DNA of 64,000 nt from Amaranthus tricolor. Its lineage: Eukaryota > Streptophyta > Magnoliopsida > Caryophyllales > Amaranthaceae. The notes beneath the pieces were generated by a model that saw only the letters and a program-made list of their open reading frames with translations, was not told the DNA's origin and made no database searches. Position numbers and translations under genes: made by a program. The stretch is from assembly GCF_026212465.1 (NCBI RefSeq), contig NC_080058.1:11079483-11143482 (forward strand), written 5' to 3'. This document shows positions 13,660 to 23,667 of the stretch, in pieces. Position 1 is the stretch's first letter, and every line of letters starts with the position of its first letter.

Positions 13660-14480
13660 TTTCTTTTAATTTATTTATTTCTCTAATTCTCACAAACTCA
13701 ACATTAAACATAAAAGCAAGATATGGATTTTCATTTTAATTATTTTTGAATAATGTAAATGCAATGAATATAAAATGTTGATCGATTAATTTTAATTTAA
13801 TTAAAAAATAAAAATATATTAATTTTGGCTAAGTTAATGTGAGATATACACAAATCTAAAATGTTGATCGATTTAAATTGAATTTAATTTTGAATTTTTT
13901 TATAAAAAGGAAATGGCCAAGTTGCACAAAATGTGCGACTAGAAGTCACACATTTTGTCCGACTTTGCCATTTTTCTCTTTTTTTTTTTCAAAATTACTT
14001 GAAAATTAAATCGATAGACACTTTAGATTTGTGTCTATATTGTGCTTACGTAAATTAAAATAAATTTTTTTTATTTTTATAAATGAATTATTAAATTGAT
14101 TGACATTTCAGATTTGCGACCAAGGAAAATGGCCAAGTTGCACAAAATATATGACTCGACCTTGGTCCAGTTGTACAAAATGTACGAGTCGATTCGCAAG
14201 CAACTTGACCATTTTTCTCTATCTTTTTAAATGTTTCAAAATTAATTAGAAATTAAATCGATCGAAATTTTAGTTTTGTGTCTATATTTCGCCCAAGCCA
14301 ATAAAAACAAAATATATATATATTTTTATTTTTTTAATAAATCAAAATTAACCGATAAATTTTAGTTTTTTCAACAATGTGCTTATGTCGATTTAAGCAA
14401 ATTAATCTTTTATTTATTTTTTATAATTGATTGGAAATAAAATCGACCAACATATCAGATTTGTGTTTATGTTGCGCTCA
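13660..14480. repeat. Degenerate tandem repeat with internal hairpins
   Basis: A unit of roughly 200-250 bp recurs three to four times. Each has a 'TTAAATCGATCGACA...TTAGATTTGTGTCTATATTG' type segment at about 13780, 13860, 14000, 14255 and 14435. Two units carry an imperfect palindrome: 13913-13971 (arms of about 28 nt around ATGGCCAAGTTGCACAAAAT) and 14128-14212, where the same arm recurs with an inserted extra half-palindrome. No coding frame. Confidence 0.55.
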
Positions 14481-15422
14481 TGTAAATTTAAAAAGTTATT
14501 ATATTTTATTTCTTTAAATAATTTAAAAGAAAAATAAATCGTTTGACATTTTAGATTTTATCTTTTTTGCCCATTCATTAATCGAAATTAATTATAGTGA
14601 AAATCCATTTGTGTGTTTACGTTAAATAAGCGTTGAGTTTGAAAGATTTACGGGTATAAATGAGTTTAGAAAATTTTGGAAGAGATGTTGTAAATTGGAA
14701 CAAGTTTATGGGGAAAAAGTGGAGACACGAGGAAAAAGGTGACGACAAATTATAATTTCCATAATTAATTAAGTATAATTATTAAGTCTAAAAAATGAGA
14801 TGATTAGGTGAGAGTTGAATCCAAAACCGTAATTATATAACATAATATTTGCTCTATTTAAAAAACCTAATTTTTTGTTTTGGAATTGAGATTTTATAAA
14901 AAATTTTGCGATAAGTGTACCCATGTTTAGAGAATCCAGGCTTGTGAAAGGATTAGTTGCCCCACATGGGATTATGCTAAGCCACCTTCCTTCTTTCATC
15001 ATTTATATGATGATTAATTTGTAGGTCTAACATGCTAAATCATCTTATAATTGGATAATTAGATTCGTCTCTTTTTATTTTATTTTTCTTCTCTTTGTCC
15101 TTTCTTTCATGCAATTAAACCATAGTTTTATGCAGTAAGATGAGAGGCTGCAAAGCCAAATATTCAAAATATGGGGGTTAATTAACCGATATATTAAAAT
15201 TATAGTCCATTTAATGACATATATAAATACGAGTCTTTTCCCTACATACTGCGATTTGAGAATTTATATTCTATTCTATGTCCATGAGAAACTTATTTTT
15301 CATAGTACCGTCCACATATGATAATTAGACCAAACCTTGATTTTCACATGAATTTTGATTCAAAATCGCTTTTTTAATGGTGGTGGGCGTTTGACATTTT
15401 TTCTTAAAATTAAAAAGAAAAT

Positions 15423-15695
15423 TGCCATCTCAAATGGCGGTTTATTAATTAGAGGTTTATTATTTAGTATTATTAATAAAGTGCCATGTGAGATGGCGGT
15501 TTTCTCTTTCACAAAATAACAACCATCCTATTATTAACAAAAATAATTTAAAAAAAAATCAGACCAAACTGCCGTCTTAAATGGCGGTTTTTTTATAAAC
15601 AAAAATTTTTAAAAAAGAAAATAAACCAGGATAAACCGCCTTCTCAGATGATGTTTTGTGTTAAAGCTAAAACCGCTATTTCATATAGTGGTTTT
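15423..15695. repeat. Five degenerate copies of a GCCATCTnAnATGGCGGTTT palindrome
   Basis: Copies lie at about 15423-15443, 15482-15502, 15569-15590 (TGCC...GGCGGTTT orientation) and 15632-15654 and 15669-15695 (AAACCGC... orientation), spaced 40-90 bp apart. Each can fold on itself (GCCAT...ATGGC). Orientation changes between the third and fourth copies. The intervening DNA is AT-rich and unrelated. Confidence 0.6.
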
Positions 15696-16532
15696 GTTGG
15701 GCACAATATAAAAAAAAATTATATCCTACGTGGACGATATTATGGAAAATAAGTTTCCTATAGATGCAAAGTGGAAAATATATTCCCAAATTGCAATATC
15801 AAGGAAAAAGTTTCCATAAATACTAATAAACTAATTATGTATAAAAACATGTTGAATTCGTAAGTTTTTTTTTTTAAAACAAAAAAACAAATAAATTTGG
15901 CTATTGATATCAATAAAAGCTTTGTGCATGTCTATGAAGACAAGAGTTCTGTTAAATTAATTGTCCTAGAAAATTTATTTACTTATATTTATCAATGCAC
16001 TATTTCAATCAATAATATTAATAACCTTTACATTTAGATGAATCAAATAAAATACCACTTGACTATATTTAAACTTATAAATTAAGAACTAAATGCAAAT
16101 TAAAAGTGAGATGTAAATAATGTTAAAAAAACAAATGTGACATTAACTCTGAAATGGAGGGACTATAACATAAGGATTTGACCTACAAACCTTGTGATTC
16201 ATTTTACTATTTTAATACCTGAACTTTGGCTAAATTTAAATAGTAATTATATTATATTGGAAATTTCATGTGGTTATTCTCAATGTTTGGCTTTTTCATG
16301 TAGTGGATAAGCATTTTTTTTAATTCATATGGGGACTGCTTGTAATTTTTCCACTTTGTTAGTAAAAGGTTAAGATTTTGGTAAATTTACGTTATTATTA
16401 CCTATTATAAATTTTTTTTTATTTTATAAAAACAAACATCACAATCAATCTGGGCCATATATTTTTCAAATTATTATTCAAAATGCATAATTAAAAAATA
16501 TTAAAATCTAGTTTTGTGGAAATTTTATAATT

Positions 16533-16537
16533 AAGTT
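16533..16537. repeat. 5-bp target-site duplication, left copy (AAGTT)
   Basis: AAGTT directly before the TG of the 5' LTR; the same five bases follow the 3' LTR at 29182-29186. Five bp is the usual duplication for Ty3/gypsy integrases. Confidence 0.93.
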
Positions 16538-17243
16538 TGTCATGGTATTGTTTTTAACTAAAATCATATCCCTAAAATACCCTTTGACCTTTCGGGATTT
16601 GACTTTGACTTTTAGTCAATAGGCTTTTTGGCTGGACCTCTTTTATTCTTTGGCAGGCCCATAGGTTTTTACCTCCAGAATACTTAAATCCTTTGCCATC
16701 CCTCTCCTGTGGCTATCCTCCTTTTAAGGAGAATAACCACCCACCACCTTCCACTCTTCATACATGCTTGGCTCTCCTTGCTTCAGATGAATAACTGTCC
16801 ATTCTTCCCTGACCAGTCCACCTCCCATTACTCCCACTACTCCCATGTTAGTCCACTTCTCCTCAGAAATAACTCCCCTTCTTCACCATTATAAATAGAA
16901 GCTACCATCAAGGAGGGAGGATCATCTGAAATAACTTTCCTAGTATCCTTGCTTACATTACTTCCTTAGCCTTCCTAAACTCTAGCACTAGCACCAGCAA
17001 TCCCAATCCCGACCTTCCTTCTTGCATTCATTCTACAATCTATCATTCATTAATTTCCGATTTACGTTCTAACTTGAGCGTCGGAGGGGTTTTCCGGGAG
17101 ATCACCCCCCGGACAAGGCTAACGTGTTGTATTGCAGGAATTCAAGTCGCTTTCTCTTATAAACCGTTTCACTTGATCACTCTTCCATCAATCTCCAGGT
17201 ATTTTAAGTGTCTTTTGCACTTCCTCGTTTCATTACCGAAACA
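16538..17243 (+). repeat. 5' LTR of the Tat element
   Basis: 706 bp, TG...CA. It matches 28476-29181 base for base on my reading (constant offset 11,938). It contains a TATA box (16890-16898) and pyrimidine-rich sequence on both sides. An open reading frame from a TTG at 17074 continues into gag but has no ATG in the LTR. Confidence 0.95.
16890..16898 (+). promoter_or_regulatory. TATA box of the 5' LTR promoter
   Basis: TATAAATAG, a consensus plant TATA box, about 350 bp before the end of the LTR. It should set the start of the genomic RNA about 30 bp downstream (R region near 16925). The identical copy in the 3' LTR is at 28828-28836. Confidence 0.7.
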
Positions 17244-17246
17244 GTT

Positions 17247-17264
17247 TGGCGCCGTCTGTGGGGA
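17247..17264 (+). other. Primer binding site (minus-strand primer)
   Basis: TGGCGCCGTCTGTGGGGA begins 3 bp after the LTR. It starts with TGG, complementary to a tRNA CCA end. This 'TTGGCGCCGTCTGTGGG' form is shared by many plant Tat elements. I do not assign the tRNA with certainty. Confidence 0.8.
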
Positions 17265-17280
17265 TTTGAAACAAAAAGTC

Positions 17281-20200
17281 ATGGCTCCTAAAAAGAATCC
17301 TACACAAACTGCAACAGTGCATAGCACAGATACAGACACTTCCACAGGTCACGCTAACAATCAAGCTGTGACCCGTCGTGATCTGGACATGCTAGCACGA
17401 AATCTCACGGCCGCGTTCTCTGAACAACTTCGTGCCGTCATAAACAATACCCCTACTCAGCAACGAGTACTGGAAGATATGGCTGCACAGATAAAAAACC
17501 TGGAGGAACGAATCGAGCCCCATCCTGAGATACCAAAATCCCATGAATCTCAAGAAGGGAACTCGAGGACTTCCCACTCCAGCAGACGCAACAAGAACAG
17601 GCGGGAAAGGTCCAAGACTTATCCACACCCTGGCACCACAGATACACGAGATGGCGACTCCAAAACCGCCACTCCAGATGCTCGAACTTTCCTAGAGAGC
17701 AAAAAACGAAAAACGTCCGAGAGCGTCCAGTCCCTGCTAGATAAAAGAAGGGAGGAAAGAAAGAAGGCGGAACTCGCTGGATCTAGCCGCCCCCTCATTT
17801 CCGCCACCATGCCGCGGAATGAGGCCACAAAGAGTGTCCTCCCCGAAGAACCCATATCATTAGTCTCCCCCCTGGCCATGGAGATACTAAATACTCCCAA
17901 TCCCGGGAAAATAAAGGTACCAAACATGGCTGCTTTCGATGGCACGTCATGCCCACAGGAGCACATGACGGCGTATAAGAATCTTATGCTGTTATACACC
18001 ACCAACTCATCGTTATGGTGTAAGTTCTTTCCAACTACTCTTACAGGAGTAGCTTTGACATGGTACACCTCCCTTCCCGGAGGAAGCATCCACAAGTTTG
18101 CCCAACTAGAGGACAAGTTCTTGGGCTATTTTGTAGCCTCAAAGAGGCAGGAGAAATCAAACTTCCACCTGCTTAGTGTCACTCAGTTGGAAGGAGAATC
18201 CATATCCTCTTATCTCAAGAAATTCCATGAGGCAGTGCTGGAAGTAACTGATTTGGAGGAGTCAGTTGCGCTAAACGCCCTAATCAACGGAATGAAGGCT
18301 CAACGGCTGAAGTTCCAGTTGGTTGAAAGTCAAGTAAAAACGTATGCAGAGGCCATGAAACAATGCCAAAGCTACGTTACGGCCTCGGAGATATGTCAGG
18401 CCCATGACCCGAAACGGCGTAAATCCGAAAAGAAGGAAGCCGGACCCTCTTATCAATCCTCACGACGTAGAGAGGAACATTCTCCGAGGGCGAAGAATTA
18501 CATGCCGCGTCGTCCTGGCCCACCGTCTGATATGGGACCTCCACGAGCCAGACAGGTATATGTAGCAGGAGGGGAGACTAGGACGCGGAATCTGGGGGAT
18601 GGAGGCAACGACCCAATGTTCAATCGAAACAGGAGGGACATTTTCTTCGCTGTCCGAGATCAATTGCCGGCTCCACCTCCTGTTACCACCCCCTCTGATA
18701 GGCGCAACTATAATCTGTGGTGTGACTACCACAAAGAACACGGCCATACTCTGGCACAATGCCGCGAACTAAAGCGCATCTTACATCAGTTGGCTGACGA
18801 GGGAAAACTGTCCAGGTTCATCAACAGGAGAGATTATGATGCTGGAAGAGAAGGAGAAAGGAGGCCATGGCAACAAAAACGCCGATCCCCCAAGAGGAAC
18901 GAAGCCAGACGCGAAAGTTCCGACACCCAAGGAACTATCAACATGATTTTTGGGGGATACACTGAGGAATATCCCACTATCCGCGCGGCAAAAAACAGCG
19001 TCCACACTTTGCTGAAAGGACCTCCCATGGCCGCATCTAAAGGACCGGTCATGAAGTTCGATGCCACGACTTCCCAGCCGCTGCAACAACCCCACACCGA
19101 CCCCCTAGTAGTCACTCTTAAAATCGGGCAAATGAAAGTCAGACGGGTGCTGGTAGATACGGGAAGCACGGCTGATCTTATTACAATGGAATGCTTGAGA
19201 AAGATGAAGTTCGAGGAGAAGCACTTGCAACCCCTAGACAAACCACTGATTGGGTTTGGAGGGAGTCAGGTCATTCCGTTGGGAACGATCATTCTCCCCG
19301 TACGGGTAGGGGAGAAAAATGAAAGCCGTACCATGCCCATACGGTTCACAGTGGTAGATCTCAACTTTCCCTACAATGCCATCATGGGGCTCCCACTCAT
19401 TAACAAGATCAAGGCAGCCATCTTTCCCCATCAACTCCTGCTGCAATTCGAAACAGATAACGGGCAAGTTGGCATTCTGAAAGGAAACCAGGTGACGGCT
19501 CGCCAATGCCTCGTTAACACCCTGAAGCGCAGGTCTTCCGAGACACCTGCAAAAAGAAAGAGGGAAGACAAGATCCCCGCTGTCATGAGCGTATACAGGG
19601 AAAATCCCAACACTCATGAAAGGCCCCGCCCCATAGAACGATACGAGGAAGTAGATATGTTCAAGGGGAAACAAATCAAGATAGGGAAAGATCTTCCTGA
19701 CACGGTCAAGCAGGACATAGTGGCCACCATTGCTGAATTCCGCGACGTCTTTGCTTTTTGCACGGAAGAAATGCCTGGCATCCCTACCAGTGTCGCGTGT
19801 CATAAACTTGACATCAAACCAGGCCATAAACCCGTGAAACAAAAGCTACGACATCAAGGAAGAGAGCGGACTGAGGCCGCAAAGGAGGAAGTTGATAAGT
19901 TATTGAGAGCCGGATTTATCAAAGAATGCCAATACTCAGAGTGGCTATCCAACGTTGTTCTGGTAAAAAAACCAAATGGTAAATGGAGGATGTGTGTCGA
20001 CTTCACGGACCTGAATAAGGCATGCCCCAAAGACGATTATCCACTTCCAAAGATAGATCGTCTGGTCGACTCTACGGCAGGCCATGCATTATTAAGCTTC
20101 ATGGATGCCAACGCCGGCTATCATCAGATCCCATTGGCCACCGAAGATCAACCTCACACGGCCTTCATTACTAGCACAGGGGCCTATTGCTACAAGGTCA

Positions 20201-22818
20201 TGCCCTTCGGATTAAAAAACGCGGGAGCAACTTATCAGAGGATGGTCAACAAGGTCTTCCAATCTCAGATTGGACGGAATTTAGAAGTATATGTGGATGA
20301 TATGATCACAAAGAGCAAAAAAGCAAGTCAGCACGCCGCGGACTTACGAGAAACCTTCCTTACCCTTCAAAAACACCAAATGAAGCTTAATCCCGACAAG
20401 TGCGTGTTTGGAGTTACCGGAGGTAAGTGCCTCGGCTTTCTGGTAGACGAGTGGGGCATTGAAGCAAATCCCGATAAGATCCAGGCCTTACAAAACATGA
20501 GATCCCCCACCTCAGTAAAAGAAGTACAAAAACTCACGGGGTGCATAGCCGCTCTCGGAAGATTCCTTTCCAAGTCTGCGGATAAATGTTCCCCCTTCTT
20601 TAAAACAATAAAACAACAGAAGTTCGAGTGGACAGCAGAAGCAGAAGACTCCTTTCGCCAACTCAAAGAACACCTGTCCACATTACCGAAACTAGTTTCT
20701 CCCATCAAAGGGGAGAAACTAGTCCTATATGTTTCTGTCTCCGAGTATTCGTTATCCGGAGTACTGGTTGCGGAAAGGGAAAAGAAACAGTTTCCCGTAT
20801 ACTACGTGAGTCATGCATTCCGCGGCTCTGAGGGAAACTACGGCGAAGTCGAAAAAGTCATATTCGCAATCGTTATGGCAAGCAGAAAATTGAAGCCCTA
20901 CTTTCAATCCCATCAGATCATCATCCGGACTGATCAACCTTTGAAAAAGATACTGGAAGGAAAAAACAAGTCAAGCCGCGTCACAGATTGGGCAAACCAG
21001 CTAGCGGATTTCGGTATCGAATACGAGCCTCGAACGGCGATCAAAGCTCAAGCTCTGGCTGATTTTATTGCTGAAAGTACCTTCCCCTGTCATCCTGAAC
21101 CCAATCAGAAGTGGAAGTTGTATGTAGATGGGTCATCAACACAATCAGCTAGTGGAGCTGGACTCCTCATCATGTCTTCCGCGGGGGTCCGTATGGAAAG
21201 AGCAGTCAGGTTCGAGTTCGCAGCATCTAACAACGAGGCAGAATATGAAGCATTATTAATGGGATTGAGAATTTGCTACGAAGCGGGAGCGAAAAACTTG
21301 TCCGCTTTCTCTGACTCCCAATTGATCGTGGGACAAGTCAACGGAGAATTCGAAGCAAAGGATGATAGCATGAAGATGTATTTGCAGCAGGTGAAAGAAT
21401 TTGTTCAAAAATTCGACAAGTTCACATTGGAGCACATTCCAAGATCCCAGAACGCACAAGCTGATTCCCTAGCAAAACTGGCCAGCTCAGCAGAAACATC
21501 CGCGGCTCGAGACATCATCTGGGAAGTACTTCCTAATCCCAGCATCAACTTCATGGTCAACACCATCGACAGATCAGATACATGGATGGAACCGTACATC
21601 AAATATTTGCGAAATCAGACGCTTCCCCAAGATAAAAGCCAGGCCAATATGCTCCAGAAGAAAGCAAGATGGTTCGAACTCCACAAAGGAACGCTCTACA
21701 AGAAGTCGTATACACACCCCCTCCTGAAATGTGTATCCCCTGAAGAAGGAAACTATATCCTTCGCGAAATACATGAAGGAGGATGCGGTATACATCAGGG
21801 AGTGCGAACTGTCATCGGGAAAGTCCTGAGAAGTGGATATTATTGGCCCTCACTCCGAGAAGACGCGGAATACTTGATCAAGAGATGTCCTGAATGCCAA
21901 TACCATTCAAAGATAGGAAGGAAGCCGTCTAATTACTTGACTGCCATACAAGCCGTCTTGCCTTTCGACAAGTGGGGCATGGACCTCCTTGGTCCCTTCC
22001 CTCCGGCAAAAGGGCAACGCAAATTCATCATTGTGGCCATTGATTATTTCACAAAATATGTAGAAGCGGAAGCCCTTAGTTCAATCACGGACAAACAAGT
22101 CTGTCAGTTTATATGGAGAAATATCATCACAAGGTACGGCATCCCCCGGGTGATCATAACAGATAATGGAAGGCAGTTCGTCAGCAAGAACACTATCGAG
22201 TACTGCGACAAATTTAACATCCAAATCAGATTCAGTTCAGTATCCAGGCCGCAAACTAACGGTCAAGTGGAGTCCGCAAACAAAGAGATCCTGAATGGCA
22301 TTAAGAAGAAGATAGAGGGAGTCAAAGGTAATTGGGATGAAGAACTACCAGGCATCTTATGGGCAAGCCGAACAACCATCAAAGACGCAACGGGGCATAC
22401 ACCTTTCTCTTTAGTATATGGATCTGAAGCCGTGCTCCCAGTTGAAATAGGCATACCCTCTACAAGGGTCACCTACTACTCACACGACGAAAATGAGGAA
22501 GGAAAAAGAGCAAACTTAGATCTGCTGCCGGAAACAAGAGGAAACGCGATGCTGAGATCAATAGCACAAAAACAAAAGATGATCCGTAGCTTCAATCGCC
22601 ACGTAAAAACCAGACGCATTCAAATGGGTGATTTGGTCCTTCGAAAAATAGAAGCTACGGGAAAGATCGTGGAAAAAGGAAAGCTAGGAGCCAAATGGGA
22701 CGGCCCTTTCAAAGTCACCCGCATCATCAAACCGGGAACTTTCGAACTAGAAGACATGAAAGGAAAAAAACTACACCGTCCATGGAATGGAGACCACCTA
22801 AAGAAATTCTACATTTAA
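17281..22818 (+). CDS. Gag-Pol polyprotein of the Tat-lineage retrotransposon
   Basis: An uninterrupted 1845-codon frame. The start chosen is the first ATG after the primer site (MAPKKNPTQ); the open frame extends upstream into the LTR without an ATG. Domains by residue: Gag (about 250-340), zinc knuckle C481-x2-H484-x4-H489-x4-C494 (His in place of the second Cys), aspartic protease with DTG at 626-628, reverse transcriptase (about 841-1030) with YVDD at 1004-1007, a first RNase H-like region (about 1130-1240) whose usual first Asp is not evident, a second archaeal-type RNase H from D1283 (YVDGSS, then NNEAEYEAL, SDSQL), and integrase with H1498/H1505/C1536/C1539 and catalytic D1568, D1628, E1664 (35 residues between the last two). 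No stop or frameshift separates gag from pol. Replicates the element through RNA and integrates the copy. All catalytic signatures look intact. Confidence 0.95.
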   Translation: MAPKKNPTQTATVHSTDTDTSTGHANNQAVTRRDLDMLARNLTAAFSEQLRAVINNTPTQQRVLEDMAAQIKNLEERIEPHPEIPKSHESQEGNSRTSHSSRRNKNRRERSKTYPHPGTTDTRDGDSKTATPDARTFLESKKRKTSESVQSLLDKRREERKKAELAGSSRPLISATMPRNEATKSVLPEEPISLVSPLAMEILNTPNPGKIKVPNMAAFDGTSCPQEHMTAYKNLMLLYTTNSSLWCKFFPTTLTGVALTWYTSLPGGSIHKFAQLEDKFLGYFVASKRQEKSNFHLLSVTQLEGESISSYLKKFHEAVLEVTDLEESVALNALINGMKAQRLKFQLVESQVKTYAEAMKQCQSYVTASEICQAHDPKRRKSEKKEAGPSYQSSRRREEHSPRAKNYMPRRPGPPSDMGPPRARQVYVAGGETRTRNLGDGGNDPMFNRNRRDIFFAVRDQLPAPPPVTTPSDRRNYNLWCDYHKEHGHTLAQCRELKRILHQLADEGKLSRFINRRDYDAGREGERRPWQQKRRSPKRNEARRESSDTQGTINMIFGGYTEEYPTIRAAKNSVHTLLKGPPMAASKGPVMKFDATTSQPLQQPHTDPLVVTLKIGQMKVRRVLVDTGSTADLITMECLRKMKFEEKHLQPLDKPLIGFGGSQVIPLGTIILPVRVGEKNESRTMPIRFTVVDLNFPYNAIMGLPLINKIKAAIFPHQLLLQFETDNGQVGILKGNQVTARQCLVNTLKRRSSETPAKRKREDKIPAVMSVYRENPNTHERPRPIERYEEVDMFKGKQIKIGKDLPDTVKQDIVATIAEFRDVFAFCTEEMPGIPTSVACHKLDIKPGHKPVKQKLRHQGRERTEAAKEEVDKLLRAGFIKECQYSEWLSNVVLVKKPNGKWRMCVDFTDLNKACPKDDYPLPKIDRLVDSTAGHALLSFMDANAGYHQIPLATEDQPHTAFITSTGAYCYKVMPFGLKNAGATYQRMVNKVFQSQIGRNLEVYVDDMITKSKKASQHAADLRETFLTLQKHQMKLNPDKCVFGVTGGKCLGFLVDEWGIEANPDKIQALQNMRSPTSVKEVQKLTGCIAALGRFLSKSADKCSPFFKTIKQQKFEWTAEAEDSFRQLKEHLSTLPKLVSPIKGEKLVLYVSVSEYSLSGVLVAEREKKQFPVYYVSHAFRGSEGNYGEVEKVIFAIVMASRKLKPYFQSHQIIIRTDQPLKKILEGKNKSSRVTDWANQLADFGIEYEPRTAIKAQALADFIAESTFPCHPEPNQKWKLYVDGSSTQSASGAGLLIMSSAGVRMERAVRFEFAASNNEAEYEALLMGLRICYEAGAKNLSAFSDSQLIVGQVNGEFEAKDDSMKMYLQQVKEFVQKFDKFTLEHIPRSQNAQADSLAKLASSAETSAARDIIWEVLPNPSINFMVNTIDRSDTWMEPYIKYLRNQTLPQDKSQANMLQKKARWFELHKGTLYKKSYTHPLLKCVSPEEGNYILREIHEGGCGIHQGVRTVIGKVLRSGYYWPSLREDAEYLIKRCPECQYHSKIGRKPSNYLTAIQAVLPFDKWGMDLLGPFPPAKGQRKFIIVAIDYFTKYVEAEALSSITDKQVCQFIWRNIITRYGIPRVIITDNGRQFVSKNTIEYCDKFNIQIRFSSVSRPQTNGQVESANKEILNGIKKKIEGVKGNWDEELPGILWASRTTIKDATGHTPFSLVYGSEAVLPVEIGIPSTRVTYYSHDENEEGKRANLDLLPETRGNAMLRSIAQKQKMIRSFNRHVKTRRIQMGDLVLRKIEATGKIVEKGKLGAKWDGPFKVTRIIKPGTFELEDMKGKKLHRPWNGDHLKKFYI
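20691..20723. repeat. Perfect 13-bp inverted repeat inside pol
   Basis: ACTAGTTTCTCCC, 7-nt loop ATCAAAG, then GGGAGAAACTAGT. It lies in the coding sequence after the reverse transcriptase (peptide KLVSPIKGEKLVL), so RNA and DNA could both form a stable stem there. Confidence 0.85.
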
Positions 22819-23038
22819 TAAAATTTGCAAGGGGCAATCAGTTACTAGTATCAGTGTTAGCAACATCAATCCGCGACTACACTCATCCCGCAACGTAGTT
22901 GCGTTGTCATTCGAATTCACTTTTGTATTCTTATCAATCCTTTATAACAGAAGTTTCAATTTCAGATTATCTGGCACCTATGTTCGCAACTATTTGGTAA
23001 AAATCTATTGCAAATCTTATTAAATCAGTAATATCCAA
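22819..23038. other. Spacer between gag-pol and the tandem repeat block
   Basis: 220 bp after the gag-pol stop with no conserved coding signal; the start of the element's 3' untranslated region. Confidence 0.5.
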
Positions 23039-23460
23039 AAGTCGGACCCCTTGAGAGAGGTCCCATTATCAAGTTATTCTAAGTCACTAACGAACCTATG
23101 ACTTCGACAAGTCGGACCCTCAGTTCGGGGTCCCCCTAGTTCAAAATAATCTAAGTTTTTACAATGATGTTTCCCAACCGGGACATCGATAAGTCGGACC
23201 CCCAGTTTGGGGTCCCCTAATTCAAAACATTCTAAGTTTTTACAATGATGTTTCCCAACCGGGACATCGATAAGTCGGACCCCCAGTTTGGGGTCCCCTA
23301 GTTCAAAACATTCTAAGTCTTTACAATGATGTTTCCTAACCGGAACATCGATAAGTCGGACCCCCAGTTTGGGGTCCCCTAGTTCAAAATATTCCAAAAG
23401 ATGTTTCCCAACCGGGACGTCGATAAGTCGGACCCCCCTACTGGGGTCTGAAGGCTGAAA
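23039..23460. repeat. Tandem hairpin-repeat block A (6 copies, mostly 81-82 bp)
   Basis: The motif AAGTCGG recurs at 23039, 23109, 23191, 23272, 23353 and 23425 (spacings 70, 82, 81, 81, 72). Full units read 'TTCTAAGT...ATGATGTTTCC...CGATAAGTCGGACCCC' and contain a 7-bp stem GGACCCC/GGGGTCC around a CAGTTT loop. On the - strand the 81-bp period keeps an open frame (23475-23074) with a 27-residue repeat, but that frame has no ATG and no known domain, so I treat it as repeat DNA. Probable counterpart of the amplified tandem repeats reported in Retand-like elements. Confidence 0.85.
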
Positions 23461-23667
23461 ATATTCTAAGTCCAAATTTCCTTGACGTCGCCTATACGTG
23501 ACATCGGAAAATCACGTCCTTTAAGTAATATTCCGCGGCCTCAGAAGAAAGAAGCCACGGCTCAACAAATAGAAGCATGAATATCACGAAAAAATCAGGA
23601 ATATATACATCGAATATTCAAAATATAGTTGAATGTTTACAAAAAACAAGGTTATTAAAATACAAGA

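Larger units (their letters stand above)
9201..16532. other. 7-kb AT-rich intergenic region with decayed repeats
   Basis: No protein gene or RNA gene was recognised. It holds a 30-bp tandem duplication (9814-9873), an interspersed repeat (10070-10560), Stowaway-like pieces (one with both ends at 12212-12460; partial ones near 10690-10940 and 16000-16160) and two palindrome arrays (13660-14480 and 15423-15695), listed separately. Two somewhat GC-richer patches at 13200-13320 and 13385-13535 were read for genes and hairpins without result. Confidence 0.5.

Noticed and set aside
17074..17280. N-terminal extension of gag-pol into the 5' LTR
   Set aside because: The frame is open from a TTG in the LTR through the primer site, but there is no ATG before 17281 and the peptide has no Gag features.
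17392..22472. Long frames on the - strand opposite gag-pol
   Set aside because: Shadows of the coding frame; no domains, and the + strand has an unbroken polyprotein with catalytic motifs.
23039..23460. CRISPR-like direct repeats
   Set aside because: Units are contiguous 70-82 bp repeats inside a plant retrotransposon, not short repeats with unique spacers.
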